From the NCBI GenBank assembly GCA_043805315.1, contig JAZDID010000044.1, forward strand, positions 1 through 16,468: a stretch of DNA of 16,468 nt, written 5' to 3'. The position numbers were made by a program, and so were the translations under genes. Of the stretch, positions 6,519-12,793 are shown in pieces (positions within the stretch are counted from its first letter, which is position 1; the number at the start of each line of letters is the position of its first letter). Below the pieces are notes generated by a model, which saw only the letters and a program-made list of their open reading frames with translations, made no database searches and had not been told where the DNA came from. This DNA comes from JAHJEM01 sp043805315. Its GTDB lineage: Archaea; Nanobdellota; Nanobdellia; Woesearchaeales; JAHJEM01.

Positions 6519-7742
6519 TTATTCTTTGATCCGATAGAATATCACAAATGATCCTGCGAAGAACGGGATGAGTGTCAAGACAGCAAGCGCTTGGTTTCCC
6601 GTAAGGGAAGATACTGTCCCAAAAAGAAGAGGTCCTCCTACTGCGGCTATCTTGCTCGCAAACCCGTTGAATCCGAAGAATTGCGATCTTTTTTTTCTGG
6701 GTATGATCCTGCTGTACCATGACCTGATGATCGCCTGGCTGCCGCCAATCACTATGCCTGCAAAGACGCCTGCAATGTAAAATGCAACCACTGTTTTGAA
6801 AAAAGCGACAATAAGGACAATCGCAATCCAGACAAGAATGGTCATTAAGAGGATTTTCTTCTGGCTCTTGGCATCTCCTATCCTTCCGAGGATGTATGCT
6901 GAAGGGAACGCGATAGTCTGGCTTATGAGAAAGAGCACCATGATTTGGGTGAGGCTCATGTGCAGCGTGGTCCTGGCGTACAAGGGAAGAAAGACAAAGA
7001 TGGTCACGAGAGCATCATTGAACAAATATGCGCCTGCCAAGAACCAAGCAATGCTCTTGTATTTCGAAACTGATCGTATGGTTTTCATTGTACTATGAAA
7101 TGCCTGCCTGATGCCGAGGGATTTTCTCTTGTCCGCTTTTCTTTGAGGAAGGAATAAGAACGAAGGAACAGAAAATACCAGGAAAAAGATTGCAGTCATC
7201 AAAAATGCCGCCTTGTACGCATACACGTTTTCCAATCCTCCTGCGTAAAGCGGATAGAAGAAAAGCATGGCGACTGTCCCTCCGAAATAGCCAAGGCCCC
7301 AGGCAAATCCAGACACTTTTCCTGAATCCTCCGGACGAGCAACATCAATTAAAAAAGAATCATACAGCGTCTGTGCAATCTCAAAGCATGCATTCGCTAC
7401 CATAAAGACAATCAATGTATAGAAGAAAAGGCCGCTTCCTGAAAAAAAGAGGAGGCCTGTACCGATGATTGCGATGACTGCGAACAAAGTGAGTATGGTC
7501 CGCCTCTGGCGGGTATAATCTGCAAGCGTTCCGACAAAAGGAGCCATCAAACCGCCGACCACAATAGAGACGCTCACGGCAAAACCCCACCAGAAATCTC
7601 CCCATTGCGGGCCGACAACAACCTCTTTGAAAAAGATAGGAAAAATAAAGCTCGTCATTAAAAGCACATAAGAAGAATTCGCAAAATCGTACAATGCCCA
7701 GGAGATGACCTGCTTCTTATCAGACCTGCCGAAAAGAGCCAT
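6519..7742 (-). CDS. Atg22/UMF1-like major facilitator permease
   Basis: 407-residue polytopic membrane protein with about 12 hydrophobic segments. The N-terminal WALYDFANSSY motif is diagnostic of the UMF1 (Atg22-like) branch of the MFS. After TM2-TM3 the MFS loop GTLADYTRQRRTI is visible, and the mid-protein YDSFLIDVARPEDSGKVSGFAWGLGYFGG resembles the family's second signature. A basic cytoplasmic loop (about 200-230) separates the two six-helix halves. The eukaryotic member Atg22 exports amino acids from vacuoles; prokaryotic substrates are not established, so I claim no substrate. It runs against the translation genes and is convergent with EF-2 (29-nt gap). ATG 7742 has a TATA-like element about 27 nt upstream, so it is probably leaderless. 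It interrupts the EF-2/EF-1A block and is flanked by a 10-bp repeat. Confidence 0.88.
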   Translation of the reverse strand: MALFGRSDKKQVISWALYDFANSSYVLLMTSFIFPIFFKEVVVGPQWGDFWWGFAVSVSIVVGGLMAPFVGTLADYTRQRRTILTLFAVIAIIGTGLLFFSGSGLFFYTLIVFMVANACFEIAQTLYDSFLIDVARPEDSGKVSGFAWGLGYFGGTVAMLFFYPLYAGGLENVYAYKAAFLMTAIFFLVFSVPSFLFLPQRKADKRKSLGIRQAFHSTMKTIRSVSKYKSIAWFLAGAYLFNDALVTIFVFLPLYARTTLHMSLTQIMVLFLISQTIAFPSAYILGRIGDAKSQKKILLMTILVWIAIVLIVAFFKTVVAFYIAGVFAGIVIGGSQAIIRSWYSRIIPRKKRSQFFGFNGFASKIAAVGGPLLFGTVSSLTGNQALAVLTLIPFFAGSFVIFYRIKE

Positions 7743-7757
7743 TTGCCTGAAGATAGA

Positions 7758-7767
7758 CTTGTCAATT
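7758..7767 (+). repeat. 10-bp direct repeat flanking the permease gene, right copy
   Basis: CTTGTCAATT, identical to 6503-6512. This copy abuts the permease promoter (TATA region 7765-7773), so a regulatory role is an alternative to an insertion scar. Confidence 0.35.
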
Positions 7768-7773
7768 AAAAAA
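7765..7773 (-). promoter_or_regulatory. TATA-like box of the permease gene
   Basis: The minus strand reads TTTTTTAAT, centred 27 nt upstream of ATG 7742, consistent with a leaderless transcript. Confidence 0.45.
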
Positions 7774-7904
7774 TTTGTCGTTTTTCATGATGAGAGTCCC
7801 TGCCCGGATCCTATCACTGAGCATAAAACTGCGAGCTATCTTTTCCAGCTCTCTGAGACGTTCACCCGTTCAAGTTTTTATTCTCGAGTGATAAAATGAA
7901 AAAA

Positions 7905-7912
7905 TTTAAATA
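7905..7912 (+). promoter_or_regulatory. TATA box of the 128-residue orphan gene
   Basis: TTTAAATA preceded by GAAAAAA (BRE-like). The centre is 26 nt upstream of ATG 7935, which decides that start over the in-frame TTG at 7926. Confidence 0.6.
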
Positions 7913-7934
7913 ACAGCTGTGTTCTTTGCAGTCC

Positions 7935-8321
7935 ATGCACAACACCCTCGAAAAACAACTGGATTGCACAAAGGAAGAAGTCTACATCACCCATGTCTAT
8001 GTCGAGCAGCCTGTGCCAGGCCAGTTTATCCCTCTTGACTGGATTTCTGAATCAAAGGGAAAGCAATATGACGGGCTGGACAGGACAGCTGAACTGACTG
8101 CAGATGAGATCAAGGAACTTTTGGAAAACTGCGTGATCGCTTCCCTGGAGCAGAAAGTCAGGCTCACCAACAACCTCAGGCCATATGTTCGCGAAGGCAA
8201 GCATGACCTGACCCTGCCTGAACATTGCATCGCAGAGGTGTATCTCCTGGAAAGAGTGGATGTGAAGGAAATCGAGGGCAAAAAACCAGTGCTCACCTAT
8301 AAGATTACAGAACTAAGCTGA
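7935..8321 (+). CDS. Hypothetical protein, 128 residues
   Basis: I do not recognise this family. It is a soluble, acidic protein without signal peptide or membrane segment. Predicted layout: a strand-rich start (EEVYITHVYVEQPV), a helix near LTADEIKELLENCVIASLEQ, and a closing beta region (IAEVYLLERVDVKEI...PVLTYKITEL). The two cysteines in CTKEE and ENCVI plus one in EHCIA do not form a metal motif. Coding is supported by a TATA box exactly placed for a leaderless ATG 7935 and by codon use like its neighbours. It sits alone between the divergent permease promoter and EF-1A; no operon partner indicates a role. Confidence 0.65.
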   Translation: MHNTLEKQLDCTKEEVYITHVYVEQPVPGQFIPLDWISESKGKQYDGLDRTAELTADEIKELLENCVIASLEQKVRLTNNLRPYVREGKHDLTLPEHCIAEVYLLERVDVKEIEGKKPVLTYKITELS

Positions 8322-8407
8322 TGTCCGCGACGCTGATTGACGCTGACGTTTCATTTCTTCTTTTTTCTCAAATGCATCGGCGCCTTCTTCTCAGCAAAAC
8401 CAATAAC

Positions 8408-8416
8408 TTTTTAAAT
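8408..8416 (+). promoter_or_regulatory. TATA box for EF-1A, with an alternative proximal element
   Basis: TTTTTAAAT would start transcription near 8438, giving a leader of ~100 nt. A second element, GAAATTTAAC (8487-8496), would give a start near 8518 and a ~20-nt leader. The sequence alone does not decide. The 217-nt gap (8322-8538) also holds a GACGCTGA repeat (8329-8336, 8339-8346) and a small GCCC-TCCA-GGGC hairpin (8508-8519). Confidence 0.4.
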
Positions 8417-8538
8417 GAACTGCATTTTCTGAAAAGTGCGTTTTTCATCACGGAAAGCAAAAAGAAGCACAGTCGAGATATTTAGAGAAATTTAACGCTT
8501 CCAAAAAGCCCTCCAGGGCAAAAGAGGAGGAATACAAC

Positions 8539-9828
8539 ATGGCAAAAGGAAAAGAGCACATCAACATCGTCTTCATCGGTCATGTCGACCACGGCAAGAG
8601 TACAACCGTCGGAAGGCTCTTGTTCGACACAGGCAACATCACAGAACAGGCATTGCGCAAGCTGAAGGAAAAGGCCCAGCAGCTCGGAAAGGCAGGCTTT
8701 GAGTTCGCGTTCGTCATGGACAACCTGAAAGAAGAGCAGGAACGTGGAGTCACTATCGACCTCGCGCACAAGAAGTTCGAGACTCCAAAATACTACTTTA
8801 CTATCATCGACGCACCAGGGCACAGGGATTTCATCAAGAACATGATTACCGGCGCTGCACAGGCAGACGCTGCAGTCATCGTGGTCTCTGGAAACCCAGG
8901 AGACGGCGTGCAGGCACAAACTAAGGAGCATGCCTACCTGGCAAAAGTCCTCGGCGTGCAGCAGGTCATCGTCGCAATCAACAAATTGGACATGGCCAAG
9001 TATGAAGAAAAAAGGTACAATGATGTCAAGGCAGAGGTATCTACGCTCCTGAAAGGCGTGGGTTATAAGGTCGAGAACATAAATTTCATCGCAATGGCCT
9101 CATTTCCAGGAGACAATGTCGCAAAGAGGAGTGACAAGATGCCCTGGTACAAAGGGCCGACATTGCTCGAAGCGCTTGACCTCTTGGCTATTCCTGAAAA
9201 GCCAACACAGCTTCCCCTGAGATTGCCTATCCAGGATGTCTACAACATCACCGGCATCGGCGTCGTGCCAGTCGGCAGGGTCGAAACAGGAATTATGAAG
9301 ATCAATGACAAGGTCATCGCAGTGCCAGGAAGGGAAGGCAAGGGAGTTGTCGGAGAAGTCAAATCCATAGAAATGCACCACGAGCAGCTGCAAGAGGCAC
9401 AGCCAGGAGACAATATCGGATTCAATGTGCGCGGATTCGGGAAAAAGGACATCGCGCGCGGAGATGTCATCGGCCATGCAGACAATCCCCCGACAGTCGC
9501 GACAGAATTCACAGCACAGATCATCGTGCTCAACCATCCGAGCGTCATGACCGTGGGCTACACGCCAGTATTCCACATCCATACGGCACAGGTCGCCTGC
9601 CAGATCACCGCAATCTTGAAGAAGCTGAACCCTGCGACAGGAGAAGTCTTGCAGGAGAACCCGGACTTTATCAAGACCGGCGATGCAGCAATCGTCAAGA
9701 TCAAGCCGGTACAGGCAGTGGTCATCGAGAAGAAGTCGGACATACCGCAGCTCGCGAACTTCGCCATCCGCGATTCCGGAGCGACAGTCGCAGCAGGCAT
9801 GTGCATCGACCTCGTGAAAAAAGTCTAG
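8539..9828 (+). CDS. tuf: Elongation factor 1-alpha (aEF-1A)
   Basis: GTPase that delivers aminoacyl-tRNA to the ribosomal A site. 429 residues, full length. G1 GHVDHGKST (14-22), switch I/II context VMDNLKEEQERGVTIDLAHK (Thr of the GVTID motif), G3 DAPGHRDF (from D91), G4 NKLD (148-151) and the SGNPGDGVQAQTKEH segment are all intact. Domains II and III show GVVPVGRVETGIMK, the MHHEQLQEAQPGDNIGFNVRG type motif and the C-terminal GATVAAGMCIDL. A strong Shine-Dalgarno (GAGGAGGA, 8524-8531) precedes ATG 8539. T-rich stretches after the stop suggest at least partial termination before S10; EF-1A followed by S10 is a common archaeal gene order. Confidence 0.97.
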   Translation: MAKGKEHINIVFIGHVDHGKSTTVGRLLFDTGNITEQALRKLKEKAQQLGKAGFEFAFVMDNLKEEQERGVTIDLAHKKFETPKYYFTIIDAPGHRDFIKNMITGAAQADAAVIVVSGNPGDGVQAQTKEHAYLAKVLGVQQVIVAINKLDMAKYEEKRYNDVKAEVSTLLKGVGYKVENINFIAMASFPGDNVAKRSDKMPWYKGPTLLEALDLLAIPEKPTQLPLRLPIQDVYNITGIGVVPVGRVETGIMKINDKVIAVPGREGKGVVGEVKSIEMHHEQLQEAQPGDNIGFNVRGFGKKDIARGDVIGHADNPPTVATEFTAQIIVLNHPSVMTVGYTPVFHIHTAQVACQITAILKKLNPATGEVLQENPDFIKTGDAAIVKIKPVQAVVIEKKSDIPQLANFAIRDSGATVAAGMCIDLVKKV

Positions 9829-9832
9829 GCAT

Positions 9833-9850
9833 TTTTTTATTATCTTTTTT
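9833..9850 (+). terminator. Oligo-T terminator after EF-1A
   Basis: Two runs of T (seven at 9833-9839, six at 9845-9850) with no hairpin lie just after the EF-1A stop. Archaeal RNA polymerase terminates at such T-rich tracts. Termination may be partial, since S10 follows. Confidence 0.5.
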
Positions 9851-9918
9851 CATCAGATGGCCATGGTGAACTGACTGCTTATCATGATTGGTAGAAGAAA
9901 ATCAGGGAACTGCACAAC

Positions 9919-10230
9919 ATGCAAAAAGCACGCATCAAGATCGTCAGCAGCGACATCAACAAGATCAACCAGACCTGCGACTATATCAAGAGCATCGCAG
10001 ACAAGACAGGAGTCGTGATGCGCGGGCCAATCCCCCTGCCTACCAAGAAGCTCAAGCTCACCACGCGGAAAAGCCCGTGCGGCAACGGCACAGCCACCTG
10101 GGAACGCTACGAGATGCGCGTCCATAAACGGCTGATCGACCTCGGTATCGACGAGCGGGCATTGCGGCTGGTCATGCGGGTGCCGATTCCTGAGGGATTG
10201 AATATCGAAATTGAGATGATTGATACCTGA
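9919..10230 (+). CDS. rps10: Ribosomal protein S10
   Basis: Universal small-subunit protein uS10 (30S head). 103 residues, normal length. Features: KARIKIVSSDINKINQTCDY, GPIPLPTKKLKLTTRKSPCG with the ribosome-facing loop, ATWERYEMRVHKRLIDL, and the closing VPIPEGLNIEIEM strand. It lies 90 nt after EF-1A, as often in archaea. No strong Shine-Dalgarno is visible close to ATG 9919 (AGGGA lies about 10 nt upstream). A T-rich stretch after the stop (10231-10240) could end the transcript. Confidence 0.95.
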   Translation: MQKARIKIVSSDINKINQTCDYIKSIADKTGVVMRGPIPLPTKKLKLTTRKSPCGNGTATWERYEMRVHKRLIDLGIDERALRLVMRVPIPEGLNIEIEMIDT

Positions 10231-10270
10231 TTTCTTTTCTCTTGATGTCCCTATGTAATATAGTGAATAC

Positions 10271-10278
10271 CTTTAAAT
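10271..10278 (+). promoter_or_regulatory. TATA box of the 165-residue orphan gene
   Basis: CTTTAAAT within ATACCTTTAAATTC, about 27 nt upstream of ATG 10303; a leaderless mRNA is predicted. Confidence 0.55.
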
Positions 10279-10302
10279 TCTCATCTATCTTCCTTTCCTG
10301 CT

Positions 10303-10800
10303 ATGCCAGAAAAAAGCCTTGAAGAGCTCACTGAAGATGACATTGCAGCTATGCAAGTAAACCTCAGGAATCCTGAAAAGATCCAAAGGCATCTCAGCAT
10401 GGTCACTATTGATAATCTTCCAATTCTTGCAGAGCTCTTGAGTCTCGCAGCGGCAAAAAACCCTTATGCGCTGATGAACAGGTTCTTCAATGCAGTCATG
10501 GAGAAGTACCAGCAGGAAGGGGGATGCATCCGTAGGCCGAGCTTTTATGGCCTTATAGAGGACATGCCGCGCCTGGCAATGCTTCTCCAGCCAGGAGAGT
10601 TCGCCAAAGAGATCGGGGATTGGCATACAGTCCGGGCCCGCGATATTTTTGAAAGGTATGAACACTGGTATGTAGGTGTGAGTCTTGACCGTGTCTGCGG
10701 CCTGACAGAGAAATATTATCCACAACACCGTGCGCCCGATGAAATGTCCACAGGCAATGGCAGCATAGTCCGGGAAGAGGCGCAGACAGGAAAGGATTGA
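10303..10800 (+). CDS. Hypothetical protein, 165 residues, mostly helical
   Basis: I do not recognise this protein. It has no signal peptide or membrane helix. The sequence is dominated by predicted helices: SLEELTEDDIAAMQVNLR, LPILAELLSLAAAKNPYALM, FFNAVMEKYQQE, and an aromatic-rich segment (ARDIFERYEHWYVGVSLDRV). The last ~25 residues are polar and probably disordered. Cysteines (GGCIRR and RVCGL) do not form a recognisable metal site. The TATA box, correctly spaced ATG and neighbour-like codon use support real coding. The next gene has its own promoter, so there is no operon context to suggest a role. Confidence 0.65.
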   Translation: MPEKSLEELTEDDIAAMQVNLRNPEKIQRHLSMVTIDNLPILAELLSLAAAKNPYALMNRFFNAVMEKYQQEGGCIRRPSFYGLIEDMPRLAMLLQPGEFAKEIGDWHTVRARDIFERYEHWYVGVSLDRVCGLTEKYYPQHRAPDEMSTGNGSIVREEAQTGKD

Positions 10801-10860
10801 GCAGGAAGAACTGAGAAAAAAAGGGTAACAGTAGCTGATTCTTGCATGTATTTTAGAAAA

Positions 10861-10869
10861 CTTTTTAAT
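10861..10869 (+). promoter_or_regulatory. TATA box of the cation exchanger gene
   Basis: CTTTTTAAT with the upstream A-rich GAAAA (BRE-like). The predicted start near 10891 leaves a leader of about 6 nt before ATG 10897. Confidence 0.5.
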
Positions 10870-10896
10870 CTCCTCCTTGCATAAAGATGCAAAAAG

Positions 10897-11841
10897 ATGG
10901 TGAGCCTCCTAACTATTGTGGTGATGATCGTCGCGATCTTCGTGATAGTGAAATGCGCAGACTATATCATCAAGGCGATCTCCAACTTCTCCAGAGAGTT
11001 CGGCGTGACAGAATACCTCTTGGGGTTTGTCATCGTCGCGTTCGGCACGTCTATCCCTGAACTGTCCACCTCAATCTTCGGCTCGATCAAGGGCCAGGGG
11101 AATCTTGTCATCGGCAACCTCATCGGCGCGGCTATCCTGGACACCACGCTTGTCTTGGGGCTCATGGCTATCGTCGGCAGAAACATCGTCATCAAGGGAA
11201 AGATGTTCAAGACCTTTGACCAGGCGCTCTTTGTCACGCTCGCCATTGTCATATTGCCGCTCATCCTGAGCTTTGACGGCATGCTCTCCCGCTTCGACGG
11301 GATCCTGCTGCTTGTCGCCTATGCCATCTACCTCATCATCCTGATCGAGCGCGAGGAGACATTCAAGCACCACAAGCACATTGTCATGAAGAACATCAGA
11401 AAAGACATCATTGTCGTCCTTATCTGCTTTCCGCTCATGCTCGTCGCTGCCTGGTTCTTGGTAAATTCCGCAGTGAGCATCGCGAACGAGCTTGCCATCT
11501 CGCCATTCATCATCGGCATGTCCATACTCGCCATCGGCACGACGCTGCCAGAGCTTCTCGTCGAGATCCGTTCGGTCCACAAGGGAAGGAAGAGCGTCGG
11601 CTTCGGCGACGTCCTGGGAAGCCTCATTGCTAACGTTTCTCTCATCCTGGGAATATCAGCAATCATCAACCCGATCAATGTGGGACTCTCGTCGATCATG
11701 ATGTCATCATTGTTCCTGGTGACAAGCACATTCGTCGCCCTGCTCTTTCTGCAGAAGCGCTCAGTGACCTGGAAAGAAGGCATGGCGCTCATCCTGATCT
11801 ACGTCACGTTCATCATGTCAGAAGTCATCATCCTCAGATGA
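10897..11841 (+). CDS. Na+/Ca2+ exchanger (CaCA) family cation antiporter
   Basis: 314-residue membrane protein with about ten helices in two inverted halves, each with one alpha repeat. Alpha-1: GTSIPELSTS (from G50) followed by GNLIGAAILDTTLVLG. Alpha-2: GTTLPELLVE (from G214) followed by GDVLGSLIANVSLILG. The catalytic glutamates of both PEL motifs are present. Family members exchange Ca2+ (or other cations) for Na+, K+ or H+; length fits the prokaryotic YrbG-like type. The second half of alpha-1 has Asp (D82) where alpha-2 has Asn (N246), and GAA replaces the usual GSN, so ion selectivity could differ. A short basic loop (HHKHIVMKNIRKD) separates the halves. It has its own promoter and is followed 77 nt later by EamA. 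Confidence 0.92.
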   Translation: MVSLLTIVVMIVAIFVIVKCADYIIKAISNFSREFGVTEYLLGFVIVAFGTSIPELSTSIFGSIKGQGNLVIGNLIGAAILDTTLVLGLMAIVGRNIVIKGKMFKTFDQALFVTLAIVILPLILSFDGMLSRFDGILLLVAYAIYLIILIEREETFKHHKHIVMKNIRKDIIVVLICFPLMLVAAWFLVNSAVSIANELAISPFIIGMSILAIGTTLPELLVEIRSVHKGRKSVGFGDVLGSLIANVSLILGISAIINPINVGLSSIMMSSLFLVTSTFVALLFLQKRSVTWKEGMALILIYVTFIMSEVIILR

Positions 11842-11888
11842 ATGTCACAGGAAAAACATGTGCGAAATTTTTTGAGAAAAAGGAAAAA

Positions 11889-11896
11889 TATTAAAA
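11889..11896 (+). promoter_or_regulatory. TATA-like box of the EamA gene
   Basis: TATTAAAA, preceded by GAAAAA, centred 26-27 nt upstream of ATG 11919; a leaderless mRNA is predicted. Confidence 0.5.
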
Positions 11897-11918
11897 TCCC
11901 TCTCCCAATAGTAAAAAA

Positions 11919-12341
11919 ATGAGCCTCTCCTGGATTATCTATGCATTGCTCTCAGCCGTGTTCGCCGCGCTTGTCGCGATATTCTCAAAGATCGGGCTGA
12001 AGAATGTGGACACGAACCTCGCCACCGCCATCCGGGCAGCAGTCATGTTCAGCTTCCTCCTGCTGGTCATCCTCTTCCAGAAGAAGTTTGGCCTGATAAC
12101 ATCGCTCAATGGAAAGGAATACATCTACATCATCCTGGCAGGCATTGCCGGCGCATTGTCCTGGCTGTGCTATTTCCTTGCCCTGCGCATCGGCGAGGCG
12201 ACAAAAGTAGCCTCGCTGGACAGGTTGAGCGTTGTTTTTGTGCTCGTGTTCGCGCTGCTCTTCCTGGGCGAGAAGTTCACCTTCAAGATCGTGGGCGGCG
12301 TGGCACTCATCGTCGCAGGCGCGATCCTCATGGTCATCTGA
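11919..12341 (+). CDS. Single-repeat EamA/DMT family transporter
   Basis: 140 residues with about five hydrophobic helices, equal to one EamA repeat (two-repeat members of the DMT superfamily have ten). Signature stretches: ALLSAVFAALVAIFSKIGL in helix 1, ALSWLCYFLALRIGEATKVA in helix 3/4, and the closing LDRLSVVFVLVFALLFLGEK with GGVALIVAGAILMVI. Half-size members presumably dimerise; substrates range from drugs to metabolites and cannot be inferred here. The start codon lies exactly where the TATA box predicts a transcript start. No second EamA half-gene is present nearby, so it would have to act as a homodimer or pair with a distant partner. Confidence 0.9.
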   Translation: MSLSWIIYALLSAVFAALVAIFSKIGLKNVDTNLATAIRAAVMFSFLLLVILFQKKFGLITSLNGKEYIYIILAGIAGALSWLCYFLALRIGEATKVASLDRLSVVFVLVFALLFLGEKFTFKIVGGVALIVAGAILMVI

Positions 12342-12512
12342 CTGGAAGAATATTCTGCTGTTGTATGCTGTTCTGATGAGCAGCTATTCAGTTGGCTATT
12401 GTTTCCATCCTCTTCGCGCTGCCGCAGGCGAAAGCCTCAGCAACAAATGTATATGGAAGTGGGACTAAAAATGATTTCAAGTTTTTTATGCCCCACTCCT
12501 AATCCTTTTTGC
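12342..12512. other. Non-coding gap between EamA and tRNA-Lys, with one hairpin
   Basis: I find no convincing gene here. On the plus strand GCTG (12418-12421) and CAGC (12438-12441) can enclose AGGC-GAAA-GCCT (12426-12437), leaving a CCGC bulge, with ACA immediately downstream (12443-12445). No promoter is evident for a separate RNA. Confidence 0.3.
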
Positions 12513-12537
12513 CAAGTTTTTTCAGGGTAAAAACTTG
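12513..12537 (-). terminator. Inverted repeat and oligo-T at the tRNA-Lys 3' end
   Basis: CAAGTTTTT (12513-12521) and AAAAACTTG (12529-12537) form a perfect 9-bp inverted repeat with a 7-nt loop. It overlaps the last tRNA bases. On the minus strand the tRNA is followed at once by a T5 run (12533-12529) and, beyond the loop, a T-rich-free A run, so the T5 is the likely terminator. The symmetric repeat could also terminate plus-strand transcription from EamA. Confidence 0.45.
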
Positions 12538-12676
12538 AGCCCAACGGGATTCGAACCCGCGACCACTCGATATCTGCTTGAGACAGAACGCAGCTGACTG
12601 CCAACAATTCTTTTGGCGGTTTCCAGTGTTCTGCCCGCAATAAGAGTCGAGTGCTCTACCGCTGAGCTATGGGCCC
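12536..12676 (-). tRNA. tRNA-Lys(CUU) with a 69-nt intron
   Basis: On the minus strand a full cloverleaf is visible: acceptor GGGCCCA/TGGGCTC (one G-U pair), D stem GCTC/GAGC with a short D loop AGCGGTA, anticodon stem CTCGA/TCGAG, a five-base variable loop TGGTC, T stem GCGGG/CCCGT and T loop TTCGAAT, and discriminator A. The anticodon loop after splicing reads CUCUUAA, so the anticodon is CUU (Lys). The mature molecule is 72 nt (exons 12676-12641 and 12571-12536). CCA is not encoded. A TATA box lies just upstream. The family identity rests on the anticodon and on resemblance to archaeal tRNA-Lys. Confidence 0.93.
12572..12640 (-). other. tRNA-Lys intron (after position 37)
   Basis: 69 nt inserted between A37 and A38, the canonical archaeal position. 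Near its ends TTG and CAA, then GGGCAGAAC with GTTCTGTCT, can pair (one bulged C), giving a long stem. An inner GCCAA/TTGGC hairpin follows. U33-C34-U35 can pair with AGA at the intron's 3' end, as expected for the central helix of a bulge-helix-bulge, though this helix is only about 3 bp and the bulges are not clearly 3+3. No box C/D motifs are seen in the intron. Confidence 0.8.
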
Positions 12677-12700
12677 TCCGTGCAGAAAAAAAGTTGGTTA

Positions 12701-12708
12701 TTTATAAA
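12701..12708 (-). promoter_or_regulatory. TATA box of tRNA-Lys
   Basis: The minus strand reads TTTATAAA within ACATTTATAAATAAC, centred about 28 nt upstream of the tRNA 5' end, so the 5' leader would be only a few nucleotides. Confidence 0.65.
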
Positions 12709-12745
12709 TGTTTGGGCAAATGGCGCTTGGCCTTAGGCAGGATTC

Positions 12746-12787
12746 CTGGTCGTGAGACCAGTAGCTGCACCAAGAATCAAATCTTGG
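12746..12787 (-). terminator. Two tandem hairpins after the 250-residue orphan gene
   Basis: CTGGTC/GACCAG (12746-12751/12756-12761) has a 4-nt loop and CCAAGA/TCTTGG (12770-12775/12782-12787) a 6-nt loop; both stems are perfect. They begin 6 nt after the stop of the minus-strand gene at 12794. No T run follows on the minus strand, so they may be a 3' stability element rather than a terminator, or part of a structured RNA. Confidence 0.35.
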
Positions 12788-12793
12788 GTATTT

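Noticed and set aside
7787..7820. ATGATGA followed 23 nt later by CTGA, like a box C/D guide RNA
   Set aside because: No C' or D' boxes with proper spacing, no flanking terminal stem and no dedicated promoter. The match is probably chance in a 190-nt spacer.
8319..8346. TGATG plus two CTGA motifs (GACGCTGA repeated every 10 nt)
   Set aside because: It overlaps the stop codon of the upstream gene and the boxes are too close together for a guide RNA. Noted only as a short repeat.
12418..12445. Hairpin followed by ACA, resembling an H/ACA guide RNA
   Set aside because: The hairpin is only ~24 nt, has no pseudouridylation pocket and ACA follows directly instead of ~14-16 nt below a pocket.
12722..12788. 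Possible degenerate second tRNA (T-arm-like AAGAATCAAATCTT)
   Set aside because: The putative anticodon arm has a 4-nt loop and no acceptor stem can be formed; better read as plain hairpins.
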